Counted from the stretch's first letter, positions 1-15,019 are shown. The stretch is DNA of 64,000 nucleotides from Echinostoma caproni (GCA_900618425.1 UZAN01039859.1:37503-101502); one strand, 5' to 3'. Program-made: numbers and translations. The notes: generated from the sequence alone by a model not told the origin.

Positions 1-40
<40 letters not shown>
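1..40. repeat. (AT)n microsatellite at window edge
   Basis: The window opens inside a perfect alternating AT run, so its true length is unknown. Seen directly in the sequence. Confidence 0.95.
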
Positions 41-45
<5 letters not shown>

Positions 46-1474
46 GTTGAACAGACTATTATGAAATTCTTTTTCGTAGGTTCCGGACAGATTTAGATGA
101 ACTTAAAGTGAGTTGCTCAGATAACACGGTAAGCTGACCGTCACTAGTTAGTATCATCAACGTGTTGCTCACAACAGAAAAATTACCAACTAGTATTATT
201 CGGTCGAGTTGCAATCATTCCAAAGAACTTAACTATCAATTGATGACCGAGAAGATGACTTGTGCACATCACCTGTATACCTCCGTGCACACCCTTTAAA
301 CCGGGAAGAAATCACGATGAAACTTTGCAAGAATGGATAGAAATGAGTTGCATGAAGATCCGAGGCCGCACAATGATTTGACAGCTTCACAAAATAACAC
401 TTTGGTGCAAAGGGAGTCAATAAATGGTGTATACATTGATTTGGGAGTTTTTGAGCGGATCTCCTGTATTGTGTGGCATGTGGTGTTGCGCCTCGCAACA
501 CTCGTGTGTACCCACACAAGTTGATTCTTTTTGAGGAAAAAAGGCTGTTTGNCTGCTTCGCTTCTTCATCTTCTTCCCATACTCTACTTTATCCTTCTTA
601 GTGGACACATTTGGTCAACCGTGAGGTTCTTCGTGGATGAACAATTGAAATGCAATGCAATCTGGCCATCTACAGTTTCCGGGGCATTCGCACAGCGCAT
701 AATGTCTCAACAGATGCACACGAACTGGACGCGTGGCACAACGAGCAAGGGTGATTTGGGGCTGTCGAAATTGGACGGTAAGTTAGCTGCACCGATTTTC
801 CACTGGGACAACAAAAACAAAGAGGCCAATCTCACGGACCCGGGAACAGCCAGCCCATGGATAGTGAGTGATTCAGCTTATGGACAAGGATTGAATCGAT
901 CGTTGACTGTCACAAACAGTTGAGTTGGCGTCTGTTTGTGTGTCGGAGCAGAGGAGCCGAAATTAGTGTTCAGATCTTCATTCGTAGTTAATTGAACTGT
1001 TTTCTTTCGACAGCGTGGTTAATCGACCTGATTTTCCCCGATGGTAAAAATAATGAGTGAATTATTTTATGCAACATCATTTGTAGAGGCGAAAATGTTC
1101 AACACACGAAAAAGTTTACATTCATATAATAACTCGACAGCAAATATCTAAGAAAAAGCCACAAAAATTCCCCAGATAGCCTCAGAAGCAAAGTTTGAAA
1201 TCACGTGTTTCTTGGTACTCATTGAGTTGTGATGAATTGCAACACGTGAACTGCATCAGTAGTACATACTACTCATGCGTGCTTACGACGCACTCATTAA
1301 AAGACACCACAAGCGCCTGTACTGTAGGATCATGGAATGACTAGCCAGAAACAAACAGGACATTTGTTGCACGCTCATCTTCCTGACGATAATCGTCCCC
1401 AGTTCCGAATGATCGTGCTTGTTCCTTTGAATGCTTCCGAGCGTGCAAGGCACAAGTGGCGCAAAACACCTTGT

Positions 1475-1475
<1 letters not shown>
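41..1475. other. Mostly unannotated stretch with one possible exon
   Basis: No recognisable gene or repeat family was seen here apart from the possible exon at 602-777. A single N at 552 marks an unresolved base. Short open frames overlap on both strands and have no recognisable domains. Confidence 0.5.
602..777 (+). CDS. Possible internal exon, unknown protein
   Basis: A 176-base open segment follows a long pyrimidine tract ending in cttcttag, a strong-looking splice acceptor, and ends at ACG|GTAAGT, a consensus donor. It lies inside a longer open frame running to 923. The reading frame gives a soluble, mixed-composition peptide with one NWT N-glycosylation sequon. I do not recognise any family. 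The splice consensus and open frame are seen; that it is an exon is inference. Such coincidences are expected a few times in 64 kb, so confidence is low. Confidence 0.2.

Positions 1476-1515
<40 letters not shown>
1476..1515. repeat. (CA)n microsatellite
   Basis: About 20 uninterrupted CA units are seen directly. No gene is associated. Confidence 0.95.
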
Positions 1516-4500
1516 ACATTGTGACTTCATTGGCTATAAGTTTTTGGAGTTTAACGAATGAGACAGTTTAGGACGAGAATCGTGAAATTCATCCGAACCC
1601 GTAAATCTGTGTGCCTATTCCTATTCCTGATCACACATGTAACTATCATCTGATTGCTTCCGCTAAGGGATGCATTAGTTTTCACTGACAGTCGTCTGAG
1701 CTCACTGGATGTCAGCACTTCCGCTTCCCTGCCCCTGATGGTGATGGTGACAGTGACATTTACTGTGACACTTGATGATGAGGACAACAAAAGCGAGATT
1801 TTTCTCCTCGTATTGTTTTATATATCAAAAAGAGTAGAAAGCCAATCCGAAAAATAGTTATCTTTATCGCACTTATGCACATATTGCCGTTGGTATGTGC
1901 TACATACGCAAACGTCCATCATTTCCCATTTATCATCCAAATTGTTTGTGGAATAACGAATTTTGAAAATGTGGAACACATCTTGGTAACCGTAGTGTGC
2001 GGTAGCATATTAATTGGATGAACTTATATCCATTTCGAGTAGGCGTCGACTACGATGAGGAGCATCACTCTGTTTATCGGGACAAACTGATCTTCATTTA
2101 TGCTTTGCACGGTTTATCTGGCCAACGCCACGAATGAATAGGGCCCGTAGGGCTTTGACGTTGGTGATTCTAGCATGCATCACACGCCCGTAATAAATCC
2201 TCAATATCTTGATCAATTTGTGGCCATCAACAATCCTGGGGTTTCACTTCGGGCCACAACAGGATGAGCATCATGCAGTTCGGGCAACAGTTGTTTTCGC
2301 ATCCTTCGGGGTATGGCTATGCGGCTTCCTTAGAAAAGTGCAACAATTATGAAAGCTGAGTTCATTTTTACGTTGCAAAAAGGGTTGTATCTCATTTGGA
2401 ACCTCACTAGGCCATCCCCAGAGTGTCAAACGTTTTATATTGGATGGAGACAAAACGCTGTTTGTCACGGATTTTAAGGAGTTGTCCTGCATGCGATAGG
2501 TTAACATGGCACCAACTACAGATGGAGATGCATAATCCTATGAAAATTGGTTTGTTAGGGTTAAATGTGCTGAAAATGATGATGATACTAACAAACGTTT
2601 GCTAGCAGTGAAAGCCTTTTTCTGTGAGTAGCCCCAGATTCATGGTTTATCTTTATTTAGCAAGGCGTACAGTGATTTGAGGGTTTCGAAAGTATTAGGG
2701 AGGAATTGAAGATAATCGGAGAGCATGTCAAGAACAGAACGAAGTTCTAATATTTTTTGAAGTTCTGAAGCTTCTAATATGTCTTTTTGGCTTTTTCCTC
2801 CATTATATACAGTCCCTTTTTATCAAGACGATAAACAAGATAACAAACGGAATCGCAGACAAACTCAAATGTGGATCGCTTCAGGTTCAGACCGCCGTCT
2901 AAATAATGATAGTTTCAATGGACCAGTCAAACGTGAAAACTATACAGAGTGTGTCCATTGATTCGAGTGGAGCAATGTGCTCAGGATCAAAGACATTACT
3001 TGTCCCAGTTCTTGTCCCAGTTCTTGGCGCATTCAAAGATCATACGATGTTAATTCTAGGCTGTTCAGTCTCAATGGACTCCATGATTGTACTGTTAAAA
3101 AATTGATTTCCCAATTTTCTTGACGTGCATTTGACCTTCCAACGCATTCATGTCAAGACATAACATTGAACCTGGTGTACCATTTTTCTCATCGAACCTA
3201 TGGAGCAATATGACGATCTAACACATGAAGATGAAGGTGCACCAAATGATAAAATGAATCTCAGTAGGTTTCATATTCACCAAAGGCTGCTATATTTGAT
3301 ATGTGGATCTATGAAAAGTCGTGAATGCTCTCAGTTGTGTCTTGTTCTGTGATCAGTCAAAGGTTGGCGCTCAATAAACGTCTGTGTGATGCGAGTCAGA
3401 CAATGCACGGAGTAACTAACTGCCCCGATATTAGCTGATTGGCACGGTAATAGCAATTACGTCCAGCGTGCCACCGTTCCGAGACCGTAAGAGCACAAGA
3501 CGCACATGTGAAACTAAACTCAAGTCTAGAGTGAGTGGATCCTCATGACTAAGGATTATATCCTTATCCTGTTTATCACGCGAGAATGTGTAAGAAAACG
3601 GTAATGCAGTTCTTACATGAGCTTCTTCTTTCTCCTTGTTGTTGTTTTTGTGTGCGGTTACTAGAATATTCTTCTAAAGTGCCTCCAAAACTCCCCACAC
3701 TCATTTCATTCCAGTCCGAGACTTAATTAGCTGTCTGAAGTGCTGCTTCAGTTGCCTTGGAGGAAAGTAGCAACCAAGTCCCCGGTTGAATTCACTTTGA
3801 TATTTTATTTACGTATCCATTCACAAAGTGGTTCATTGTGAAGAACATTCGCGTCAAGAAGAAGTGTGAGCAGTTTGAATGCATGTGAATTATGGCAAAT
3901 CGAATTCTTCAAAGCTCTACCAAAAAGCCAACCAGTTCAAATTTGGTAACCTGGTTGAAATCGAGGGATAGCGAGTGATACAATTCAATTTGTCACACTG
4001 ATGCACATCGATATCAACACGACTGGGCATAGCGCTTAAGCATGTGTCGATCAACAGCGCTTGGTCGGTGTGTGTCATTTAAATGACTAAATCGATTAAC
4101 CTAAGTTTATTTGTGCTCAGTGCGAATAAACCGATACTGAAATGTTGCCAAAAAACCAGATAGTGTTTACCCATTTTCAATGAAACCATTTCTCTAGCTA
4201 CTGAAATCCCCTACAAAATGCTGGAAGTGTCCAATGGGGTACACCAGTTTTGAAGAAAACTTGACAAAATGTTTTTAGAAATTTCAAAGAAAATGTTATT
4301 GCTTACAGATTGTCAAGCTTTAGTAAGGTTTTACATCTTTTCTATTTTTTTTGTGCCGGACAAAGGCAGGCCTTTCTGCGCACACGCAAACTATCATCAG
4401 ATTCACACTGGCTGAGTTGAGCCTTCTCCACACAAGTATTCCCCCCCTCTTTCACAAACCCCTTCTCTATTCACCAAGGCCATCAACTGATGACCTACAA

Positions 4501-7500
4501 TATCTGGTGAGCATTCTCACTCGCAACAGGATCTTACGGACCTGAATGGGTATCACCGAAAACTGTTCGATGCGTTTCAATGCATTACCCTGCATATAGT
4601 TAACCAATTGAGATATAAATAGTTTTTCTTGCACATCGCGATGTTATACTTGGATTGCTGTCATTCAAATGAAATGGTACTGTGAATTTTGTATTAAGTT
4701 GAGATCGTGTGAGGAAGAACGACCTAAATTCAGCAAACCTCTTTTCAACGAAGAACCAGAAACGTATAGTTCCGACTGAACATCTGCTATTTTTCACAGA
4801 GCTGAACGGCAGGTCTTTTGTTTGACAGGAACAACAGACATTTACAGGAAGGAGATGTCGCAATTCACCAGGTGGGTGGTTTTCCTTACGTGTGCAGTTA
4901 CAATGTAGCTTGAGGATCTGATCTATTATCACTTTTGAGTTTTACACATGAATTCAACTGTATTAGTTGTTTTGCTGCCGCGTTATAATAAAGCCGGAAG
5001 ACTACTCGAAAGCCCGGATTTCTTAGTGTGATGGGTCATTTTCTGTTAGTGTGCATCGCCTCTAAACATGCAAGCAAAAACACATTGGATCAGATATGTC
5101 TACCTGATTTACATGCAAACGGTTACTGGTTTGGCTATAACCAAGAAACTGGTTCATAACAACTGAAAACGGAGCTTCACTAGTATCCTATGAGCTTTGT
5201 AAGCTAAATCAGTCGTCTCTGATCCGCTCACTAAGAACGGCTGGTTCAATGAAACATATTCTAGGGTAGTTTTCTGTCCACAACACACTGTAGCAGAGCT
5301 GGTGTGTTTGAACACTGACAATAATACCCAGATTCCTCACTTGTCTATCAGTAATATTCATTTGGCTGACATCTACCTTCAGAATATTGATTGCATAATT
5401 TCTTCTGTGGCAGAGCAATCAAGACACAAACATGTTAATAATGTCGCAATCATTGATCAGTAGATCACATGTGTTTATTCAGTTTTCTTATCAGTTGGGT
5501 GCAGCTTAATGCTAACTAGTTCTGCATTTCTCCAAAGCTATGCACCTTTTGTGGTGCTTGAATCGCCGCAGTTATGAGAGAATCCACCTCAAACAAACAC
5601 ACTACACGCTTGTTTTACCCAAGTTGGGTTAATTCAAGAATCAGCAACTTAATTAAGATTTGTCTTTTCTAGTTTTATATGGAATACACAGGGAATTGAT
5701 CAATGTCATAAGAAACAACTATTGGTGAAACACAAAGGCCATACACCAAAGGGGATTTTACAACTAAAAAAGAAATGAGGAGAAAAGCACTTGTATGCTC
5801 GTTTGCTTGGAAAGGAACTCAACCAACTTTCAATCAGTGGATTATCTAAAAACACCAACTGTTTTTTTTAAAGCAGCTCACAAGCAAATATTAAGTGTTG
5901 CGGGTCTCTGCCATAGTGTTCGGAAATCATTTAAAGTGGGTCGACAACCAGGTTTGACGGGTCAAACAACTACAACAAATCGCAGCTGGACTGAGATTAT
6001 ACCACCGCAACATACGCTTCATTGACCGGCGGTGCGCTCATTTTAGCATAAATGTGTTGTGACCGCTTCAAGGTCACTTCAATGAGCCCACTGTTTCAAG
6101 GTTTGTTTTGTCGAAAGATTGAGAAGCTTGACCAAGTGAGCGCGTTTCCGCTTGGTTCACCATTGCCTTTCGTTTCCGGGGGCACAAGCCACTTCGGCTC
6201 GTTGCTAGGTCACAGGGATCAGTCTCACTGACATCAATTCAAGCGTGGGCTTTGGGGTTCACTCTTAAAGCAATTTTTTCATAAGTCGTGTTCACTAAAA
6301 TCGCCGGATTAGGGTTAACATTTTGTGATTTTGAATAACAGTGAATATATCGGCTAAATCGAATTGTAATCGATTGGCTTGAGACATTTTAAGTTTATTC
6401 TGAAACATACCCCCAGCGAGTATTTTTAGTCGGTTTTGAGCAGTGTAAATAGTATTCCCTATTGACCTTGAATCCGAAATGAAGGTCAAGAACATCAGCT
6501 AAAAATCAGTCTAAGTGATAAATTGAAATATATAACCCTGACTGGTTTGTTTGCGGGATACTAGCATCCGCTCAAGCCATAACTATAGACTACTATGATT
6601 AGGTAATGGAGAGGTAACGCTCATCACTCAGACAAATCGTACTAAAAATACACATTTTTCATCTTCGAGTGATGGCTTCTGTTACACGTGACTTGTGTCT
6701 GCATACATTCGAGTAAATATACGTGAAAAAGAGTATTTAAATGGGAGTCTTGATGAATACCCTTCATCAAACTTGTGCAGCTGCATTCTCCAATCTGTTG
6801 TCGGTGGTCCTCGATCTACAGTAGATTGCCCTCAGAAAACCCTTTTCTACCAATGGTAATTTGTCATTAGAACCGCGGTTTGACAAAAGGGAGACAAACG
6901 AAGCCTATTGCATCAATCAGCGTTCATTGGAGTAAACTAAATGTCGATGAAAATATATCCTGACTTCTTTTTAATTATCCAATCTCAGTTTTATCCGCTC
7001 CATTGATGTTGCCCTCCTGAGTTCTCTACAATGTCTAAATCCGCTACTTAACCAAGTGGTAAGAAACAAAATACTGGGGAAAATTGATAATTCCGTTCTT
7101 CTAGAACAAGAGTATGGACTGAAATTCACTCCCTGTTGTGTACTATATTCACCATTTGTTAAACTGACTTTATATGGAAAGCGAAGGTGAACTTTAATTT
7201 ATTTCATCAAAATAATATTCATCAAATCGCTTAAGAAAATTTTTGTTGATCCCATAGTATGCCTTTGTTTTTGTGCGTGTGAAGATCTCACGTGATACTC
7301 TTACTGTCAGGGGACTGATAAATTATAAACTCTGAATAACACGCTCGATTTTCAGTGTGAGGGAATAGCTATTACGGTTCCATTTGCCCTACAAAAAAAG
7401 TAATGAACTAGGATGGTGAGGCCCTGAGCTTATTGGAACAATCACCAACTTGTCATTCCCTTTTGTTCTTGTATCTTAAAAATATGATCCAGAGTGTAAA

Positions 7501-8233
7501 TTGTAATATTATGAGATCGTTTGAATTAGTTTTGTTTGAAGCACCCCTGCCTACCATCATACCCAGATTGGTCACCCGCGGAAATTACGAGAGCTTTATA
7601 AAGGAATCACGACCCGTGAACCACATTACGTTCCAATACTGCACTAATGATGAGGGGTTACGTGGAACTCAGCTTCAACTACATTTGCCTGGCGCAGAAG
7701 ACCCGTTTGACATCGACAAATGTCAAAATTTGATGGGATCGAATGAGGGACTCATTGTAGAGCGTCTGAATAATACTTGATGAAACCCCTTCCGAGAAAC
7801 TATGAAAAATTTCTGGAGGAGAATCCAGAGAGAAAACATTCCAAGAAGTAATCAATGTATAGTTAACAGAAACCCGGATTCTGAGTCTGTACCTCCTGGT
7901 GAAAAACATTTGTTGTGTTCGAAAACTACTTCGGCAGTAAAATTATCCGTATACCATTTTAAGGACAACTTAAAACCTATCACATTTAGTTGAAAAGCCA
8001 TCCAATTGATTTAGAAACGTAGCTCATTGTTCAAGGTGAAAATGAAAAGCTTTCATGAGGTCCGCAAAACGATTGACATACCTCAACTGATCTCACGTTT
8101 GTCGACTCAATGACTGGCAATACCAGTCCGGTGAATCGACAAGGTCGTGTGATTTGTGCGAGGCAGATAAGCTGACAGCTGGCTGATAAACGTAAATGGT
8201 GGCAAACTGGTTTCTACCTTCGGACTATTGAAT
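1516..8233. other. Long stretch without a recognisable gene
   Basis: Only short open frames without recognisable domains were seen. At 3000-3028 a 12-13 bp phrase (cttgtcccagtt) occurs twice in tandem. The plus-strand open frame 7433-7780 (115 codons) is the best of the region; its C-terminal half has a coding-like composition, but it has no recognised domain and no convincing splice borders. It could be an exon remnant or chance. Confidence 0.5.
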
Positions 8234-8508
8234 ACACCGGTGGCGCAGTGACTTAGTCGCTGTCATCGGGGTGCTTTGGACTCTGTTGTCCGAGGTTCAA
8301 GCCCCGCCACCTCTACCGAACTATGGTGGTAGACGGATTTGCTATCTCGCGGTCCTATACCGCGCCTGACCTATCGGGGCCTTAAGTGGTTCGCCACTCC
8401 AAGCTCCGAGAATCAGGTTGTCGGTTACCATCACTGAACAGTAGGTCGTCGTGACTATGGGGTCCACTCCGTCTGCTGTTCATCACACACTGGTGTAATA
8501 AAAAAAAA
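8234..8508 (+). mobile_element. tRNA-derived SINE with poly(A) tail (family A, copy 1)
   Basis: The 5' end carries RNA polymerase III internal promoter boxes at tRNA spacing: box A TGGCGCAGTGACTTAG begins at 8241 and box B GGTTCAAGCCC spans 8294-8304. A tRNA-unrelated body of about 190 bp follows and ends in a nine-A run at 8500-8508. This head-body-tail order is that of a SINE: a non-autonomous retroposon transcribed by pol III and copied by LINE machinery. A second, more diverged copy of the same layout lies at 28143-28366. I saw no clear target-site duplication. The boxes, tail and second copy are seen; mobility is inferred. Confidence 0.8.
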
Positions 8509-11500
8509 TCATCTGATATCGGAATAAAACTCTCTAAACAATAGTAACATTCAGTCCATAGAAAAACGAAAGGAAACGATTTTTTAAACTAGAGACTCTG
8601 GTTTTCATTGCATTCTTTGCATAGGTGACACTTGCTCTTGTGGGTTCAAACATCTATTAGATGGTTGTTAGCGTTTTCATCAGACTCACAATTATACAAA
8701 CGGTATGCATCAAAAATGCCTCTCATCAACATTCATTATACACGGTGAAGGTAAAATCAAGCGAACAAACGCAATTTCTTCGTAACTATTACAAGGACAA
8801 CCGTGAAATTGGAATACATAAAATTCAGAGAACATCTATGTCACATTCAATTCTCTCCCTCATTTGCGTTAAATAGCTCATAGTTTCAATCACGCGCGTA
8901 AGCAAAACCAATGTATATGGTGTCGGTAAATCCATTTGAAAACTGTTCCAAACGCAGCTGCATTGGACAGAACGCGGATTGGGGAGTGTAACGAAATCAT
9001 TTATTGCCAGTCACTTCACAATAATCCCACTCTATTGGAATGGGAAACTTGATGGAAATTGTTGTATATTTTGGCAAAGCCGGTTTTGCCCCATTAAATC
9101 CATTTCAGTTTGATGTGTGTTTTTTATAACCGGTTTGCTGAATGTATCTATGTTAATATTGATAATTCTGTCTACACGGGATCGTGTATAGCTCCATACA
9201 TGTAACGGCCTTTCAAGTTCCGTTTGGGAACAATAGTGAATGTTGAGAATACAGTGAAACTGAAACTAGGTACGAAGTCGATTCAGTTCTTTCTTGAACT
9301 AGTCAATACCTGGAAAAGCTGTTCATGTGTCAAGTGTCATGTGCAATCATACCCTCTAAAATCTCTCCACATCTGGAATACGAGTTATTTGCGATGGGCT
9401 CATTTATCTTAGTCAAATGTCTAACCTCCGGACGCATTGTGATCGACAAATCAAGTAAAACCATTGAATACAACTGTGAATAAGGATTATAGTTCGGATG
9501 CTGGAAAACTGATTTCTATTGCACCCCCACACCCCACTTGTCAGTCAACGTTTTTGATCCACTCATCACCTTTAGCTTTGCGATGAATGAAAATGGTTTC
9601 CTTTGGGAAGAATAACGGAATGGGGTAGAATTGTGAGCGGTCCAGGCATTAAAAGAAATACCATTATAGCTGTACTGATGAATAAACTAGGGAGGATAAT
9701 CAGTAACCCGAAAGATATTTATCACTTCTTTCAATCCACCATTTAAACATCACAGGAACAGTGACCTTGCACCGTGTTAAACAATGTTCTTACCGTGCTG
9801 TTCAAACGCCTGTTCGGGAGCTAGATATTTTAGATGTTGAATTTGTGATGTCACTTGCATCCAATCCCACTGCATTTGAAAACCTCTCACCACCGTCCTC
9901 AACCCCGCTCCCTCTAATGGTCGGAAACTAACATTTTCTTCTACACCACCGACAACTTTTGGGTTCAGGGACGATTCCTTTAGTGCTATAGAAAGACAAA
10001 AATTATGGGAAACAAGCTTACGGTATCAAATCTGTCTTCGGGCAGTTACAGTTGTGTTCGTGTTTATGCATGGGATTAAAAACCGAAGGTGATCGGTTCA
10101 TTAGGCTTAATTGGAAAATTGGCTAGCAAGTTCATGAGGAGTACGTGGGGAAAGGAGAAAGTTCAAAAGTCATTTCTGGAATGCTACGATTTCCTTTATC
10201 CATGAGCGACATATCATGTAATATTATATTTTATCGGCAAGTATAGAAATTAGTGTTTCAGTAAAAATAATTAGGCATGCCAACTGTCACATAGAACATT
10301 CAACGGGGTAGTGTTTACGGAAAGCCTATGAACATTTCATTGTCCAAGGTTTACTCACTTTCCTCTCTTTGTTTGAGTAAGTGTACAGCATAGAGTAAAG
10401 AAGAGTTTCGATAAAAGTTTATACGAGAGTATATTTGTCGGAATTCAGAAAGTGTGCAGGGATGGAATGGATGACGTGTTAGTTCTACGTGCAATGAGTG
10501 GATAGATTCTACAAGAATACTTTCAGCAAAGTCAACAAAGAAAAATTATTATTAATAGAAAATGTTAACCCCTAACTGATACACGGAAATTGAAGAAATG
10601 CGGCTGGTAATCGTTAGACCTGGAGTAAAACTCTGAAATTTGGGTCAAATAATTTAGGGGAGATTTCCACATCAATACACAATGGCAATCGTGAGCTAAA
10701 TTCCAGTTTTTGTAACAAAATTGTTCGAGAAGTGGAATTCCATGCTGAAGAGCAGTCAACAGAAAAACCAGATAAACTTACCAGAGTGATAAATGACAAG
10801 AGACTGTGTTTAAAATGAATATTTTAAGTTTCTAAGCAAATTGTGATGGATCACGTGGAAAGTTTATAAATTGCTGAAGGCGTTTGAGGACTGCCTTTTC
10901 AGTCAGCTTGAGTCCTTAAGATAGAAATGATACGAAACAAATACGGTTGAATAGGAAAGAAGACTTTAGGGATTGGTCTGACTGTGACTGGTCATCAACA
11001 GTCGCGGATAGTAGAAGTGAAAAGTGGTTCATTTACGATGGAGTTAATCGCTTCAGTTTGGGAAGCAGCGCCAAATTTGAGGGGTGCCGGAGATAAACCG
11101 TTTGGGCCTACAGCAGTAAACGATTTACTATTATTTCAAAGTGTTAGCACATCATAATTTGAGAGCGGTGCTACACTGTAAATACTGTACTGAAGAGTGG
11201 GTGGAGGAGCGCTTGACGACTGACGTAGGAATGTGGCATTGAGATAACTAACATCCATATCCAGCTTCGCCCGTACTTTCTTCCTACCACAGAGAAGTCT
11301 GATGCTTGATCACAGGTGTCTGCGTTTCCAGTCTTCAGAATTCGATCGGAGAACAATGTCTAATCTATTTATTTTAGCTTTGTTAAGCCTGGACAAGCGT
11401 CAGACAGCTAAAGCATTTCGGGACTTGTAAGCACGTTCTTTTTGTCTTCACGGTTGATTTGGTAGTGGAGGGATTATTCTTTCGCTGAACACAAACTGAC

Positions 11501-14500
11501 TTTTAACAAGGCAGAAGTATATAGGCATGGCGTGTATTACTTGAGTGAATACGGGGACGCGTGAGAAAAGATGAAAGAGATGATATAAACTGTAAAGAAG
11601 CCTGTCTCCAAAGAGAAACATTTGTGGATGAAAAGTTACGAAAGCGAAATCGGGAATTGCAACATCGCGGAACGTTGTCATACGTTATCGAACACCCTCC
11701 AGTCTTCTTTCATCCAGTTCATCACCTTCAATCGACACTATGGACCATCATTCACATCGGCTAAGTCATCGAGGCTTGATGGAGGTCATGTCTCGTTTCA
11801 GCACTTCGGATGAGGCTGACGACGGCAATAAAAGTATAGCAGCCGTTTCCTTCTGCGTGAATAGAGGTGGATTCGGAATTTTGATTGTGTCTGCTTCCGC
11901 TATTGCTTACTGACTTGGCCGGATGTACTTCGACCTTTGGTGGGACACTTTTCAGATGACCGTAAACGTATCGTTGTCTCTTTGGTTGACCACAATCGCA
12001 CTGGACATTGTTTTCTCGCACCCAGTGTTTGGCTAGAGCAGTTTACGGTCTCTGATTCTTTGTAAAAAAACGGTTCCATCGTTTGTCCTACATAACTTTG
12101 CCAAACCCCTGTAAATGAAAGAATACGAAAGCATTGTTAGGAAGAGGATGGCTGGCTGATCCTTCAGGTTTGTCGGGAGTTTTGGACGGCTTATGACCGC
12201 AGCACGTAAGTTGGCGGCCGAATATGCTTGTGTTTTTGCTGTATCCAACTGCTTTCTCAAAATATGTCACTTTTCAAACCTCCTCTGATGGTGACCCACA
12301 AGAACAGCTATTTCTTTTGACCGTAACTTCAATGGGCAATTGAGGTTACCAAGGGACATTTTTCTCGATGATATTCTCCTGATTTCCATCATTTACGAGT
12401 ACGGATTTAGCCTTTCTTACGTGTTAGCTCTCCAGTACTTCCCTGAAACAGATCTTTCGAGCTCTAAGGGTCAAACACTGGACTGCGTTGCATTTATATT
12501 TAATCGGAGGGTATGCACCGATCATCTCATGCTGTTACGCGTTAAAAGGAAGGCATAGCTTTCCATTCAATTTTCTTGAGATGCATGTGGAGAAAAGTAA
12601 ACGCGTTCTACTCTTACGTTTTGGTTATACAATTAATTGATAGATGATCTCAATCCGAATGATCCAATATTGCGTTTCGTAAAACTTTGATCAAAAACGA
12701 TGAAGTTATTGTCCAAATAATGACACCATACTGGAGTTCATAAATGACGGTTATGCAACACCTATCTCGTTTTATCTGGTCATGATTTTTGTGATACTCG
12801 TTGCAAGATGCAGTTTATGTCTGATTACGGAATCACTTCTCAAGGTGAACTAAACTGCCTGACCCTCACTCATATTCGAAATTTCCCTAGGATCCACTCT
12901 GACTTTTATCCATGATACAATCATGCCAATGTGCCTGAATGGCGGGAATGAAATCACGTGAAGTCGCTTGCAAATATCGATTCCGCTTAAATTGTTCTTG
13001 TTGATATTTTCATTACTCTTAACAAAACAGACTGGCTTCAGACGTTTAAAAAAATCACTTACCTTTCCCCACAAATAAAATAAATGTTAAATCATTAATT
13101 TCAATACACTTTTACATGGTCCATTTTGAATGGAGTACCGGAGAACCATTACTCACTGATCAACTCCTGAAACCAATAGTTAATCGATGGTCCTCCATGC
13201 CATTGAAGGATATATATATGGCCCGGGACACGAAACTAAGCTCCCAATGTTTTTAAACCGGGTTTCTTTCTATTGAGGAAACTATAAAAAAGTACTTACA
13301 ACTGCTGCGTTCAATTTTATATTTATTTTAGAGGCAGTCATTGAATAAAACGAAAAACGAAAAAAACGAAAAGTGAAAACGTGCCCATTCGAAGGGAAAA
13401 TAGGCTGCAATATTAAGCCACAAGTAAGGCATTTCTTCTAGAGGAATAGACATCAAAACCCTTAACAATAAATTAAATTGATCTAGGAAGAATAACTTTA
13501 CCTATAAACAACGCCAGGCGCATTATGCACTTGTAAGGGTGGCATGAATTGTATTTGGTTTTTAACTACTGACAAACTGTAAGTACAACAACACGAAATA
13601 AGAAAAGTGGTTCACATGGTCTTTTCAAACAGCCGTGTATGGGAATTTCGATTGTACATGGCCACATTCAGAGCCTAGAATTGTGTAAGTTAAGGTCCGC
13701 CGAAGTAAAATGTAAATATTCCTCAAGAATATATTCGAATAAGAGTTTAAAAAAACTTGGTAACGCTGCTTTACGAGTAAAAACTCTCAAACCTCACTGG
13801 AGCATGGTCTGGCCGTTTCGTCAAAAATCACCTTGTCCCCGTATACTACTACTGCTACGACTGCCATCGTCTAACGAATTGTGGTACTCATATTTCCCAG
13901 TCCTGCATTCATTATGGCTTTAAGTTCAGAAAAGAAGATATAGGTCTTGAAAAATCTATATATTTGTTTTATCGACCATCCCTGGACGTTTCAAATCGGA
14001 AGAGGATCTAAATTTCGAGAGGGCCAAATAAAACGCAGAGATTCTTCGAAAAACCGGTTATCAAGTATGGTATAAGCATAGCGGTACTGTCATAGTTAAA
14101 GGTTACCACTTCCCCAAACGAACATGTGATCAACGCAAAATTCGATGTTCAAGGTTTTTTAAGCTTTGTATTTATTCAAAGTGACGAAAAGCAGACAGAG
14201 AAAACGTAGGCCAGACCATAAACGATGGCTGTTTACTGTGTCGCCTATTAAATAAGACTTTCTCCTTTTGAAATCATGCCTGACTAATCATAACCTCCCC
14301 CATCGGGGCGAGTTTAACTTGGCATTATCTTCTCCACAGACATGGGACTCAACCCACTTTCTATCGATTAGAAATTCGTCGGTGTCCACTAAACAGGCCA
14401 TTGTAAAACTTATTAAACCAAACCACATTTTGATCTGTTGGATGTGGATAGAATATTTAGTAATTTAGTCTCTCAGTCGGAGTGTGCAGGCTTCTGTTTA

Positions 14501-14875
14501 TTTTTCCAGGCTTTTGAGCGCTAATTATCATCGGGTAACGATTAACTGTAATAATCTCATAATAGTGCTATTTATGTTAATGCGTGAATGTTTGATCGCC
14601 ACAATCCTACCCTTTACCAATTTCAGTTTATGACCTTCGGTTATTGTGAGAAAGATAATATAACGGACCGATTGTTCTTGTACAAAAGTAACAGATGTGG
14701 AAGGGTCGTATCCATATTCATAGACTCACGGCAATATGTTGATCACAGACATTAACCTGGCAAATATTAGCGTATCATCACAAAATAGGGAAAACTGTTC
14801 TTAGAAAGCACATTGGTCGAAATGTCCGCACAATTTTCCCCTGTTCGTCAAATAATTTCCCTAATTAGCTATCAT
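8509..14875. other. Stretch without a recognisable gene
   Basis: No supported gene was seen. On the minus strand 11640-12270 several neighbouring open frames in different phases have a coding-like feel (for example a CCGH-containing peptide and a basic, charged segment), which may be an old, frameshifted coding relic. I could not assign it to a family. The rest reads as A+T-rich intergenic or intronic DNA. Confidence 0.45.
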
Positions 14876-14935
14876 GTACAGGTATTGACCAAACTCGGGC
14901 AACACCCTGATTTTCATTACATTTGTTTCTCTCAA
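14876..14935 (+). repeat. Family C dispersed repeat, 5' fragment
   Basis: The segment from acaggtattgaccaaactcg onward matches the start of the family C repeat at 28425 for about 40 bases with few differences. Similarity fades after about 14930. It is in plus orientation, just beyond the opposite-strand copy at 15020-15365. Confidence 0.55.
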
Positions 14936-15019
14936 CGCTTCGTTTTTCCAGCCTCATTCACGTGATTGAAAATGACATTGCCCCACATCAGACGAAACAT
15001 ATCTGATATAATACTGTGC

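Noticed and set aside
1283..1519. Open frame with alternating C-V residues
   Set aside because: This is the translation of the (CA)n repeat.
11640..12270. Possible gag-like zinc-knuckle coding relic on the minus strand
   Set aside because: The CCGH peptide does not give the full C-C-H-C spacing in any single frame, and no protease, RT or integrase is nearby.
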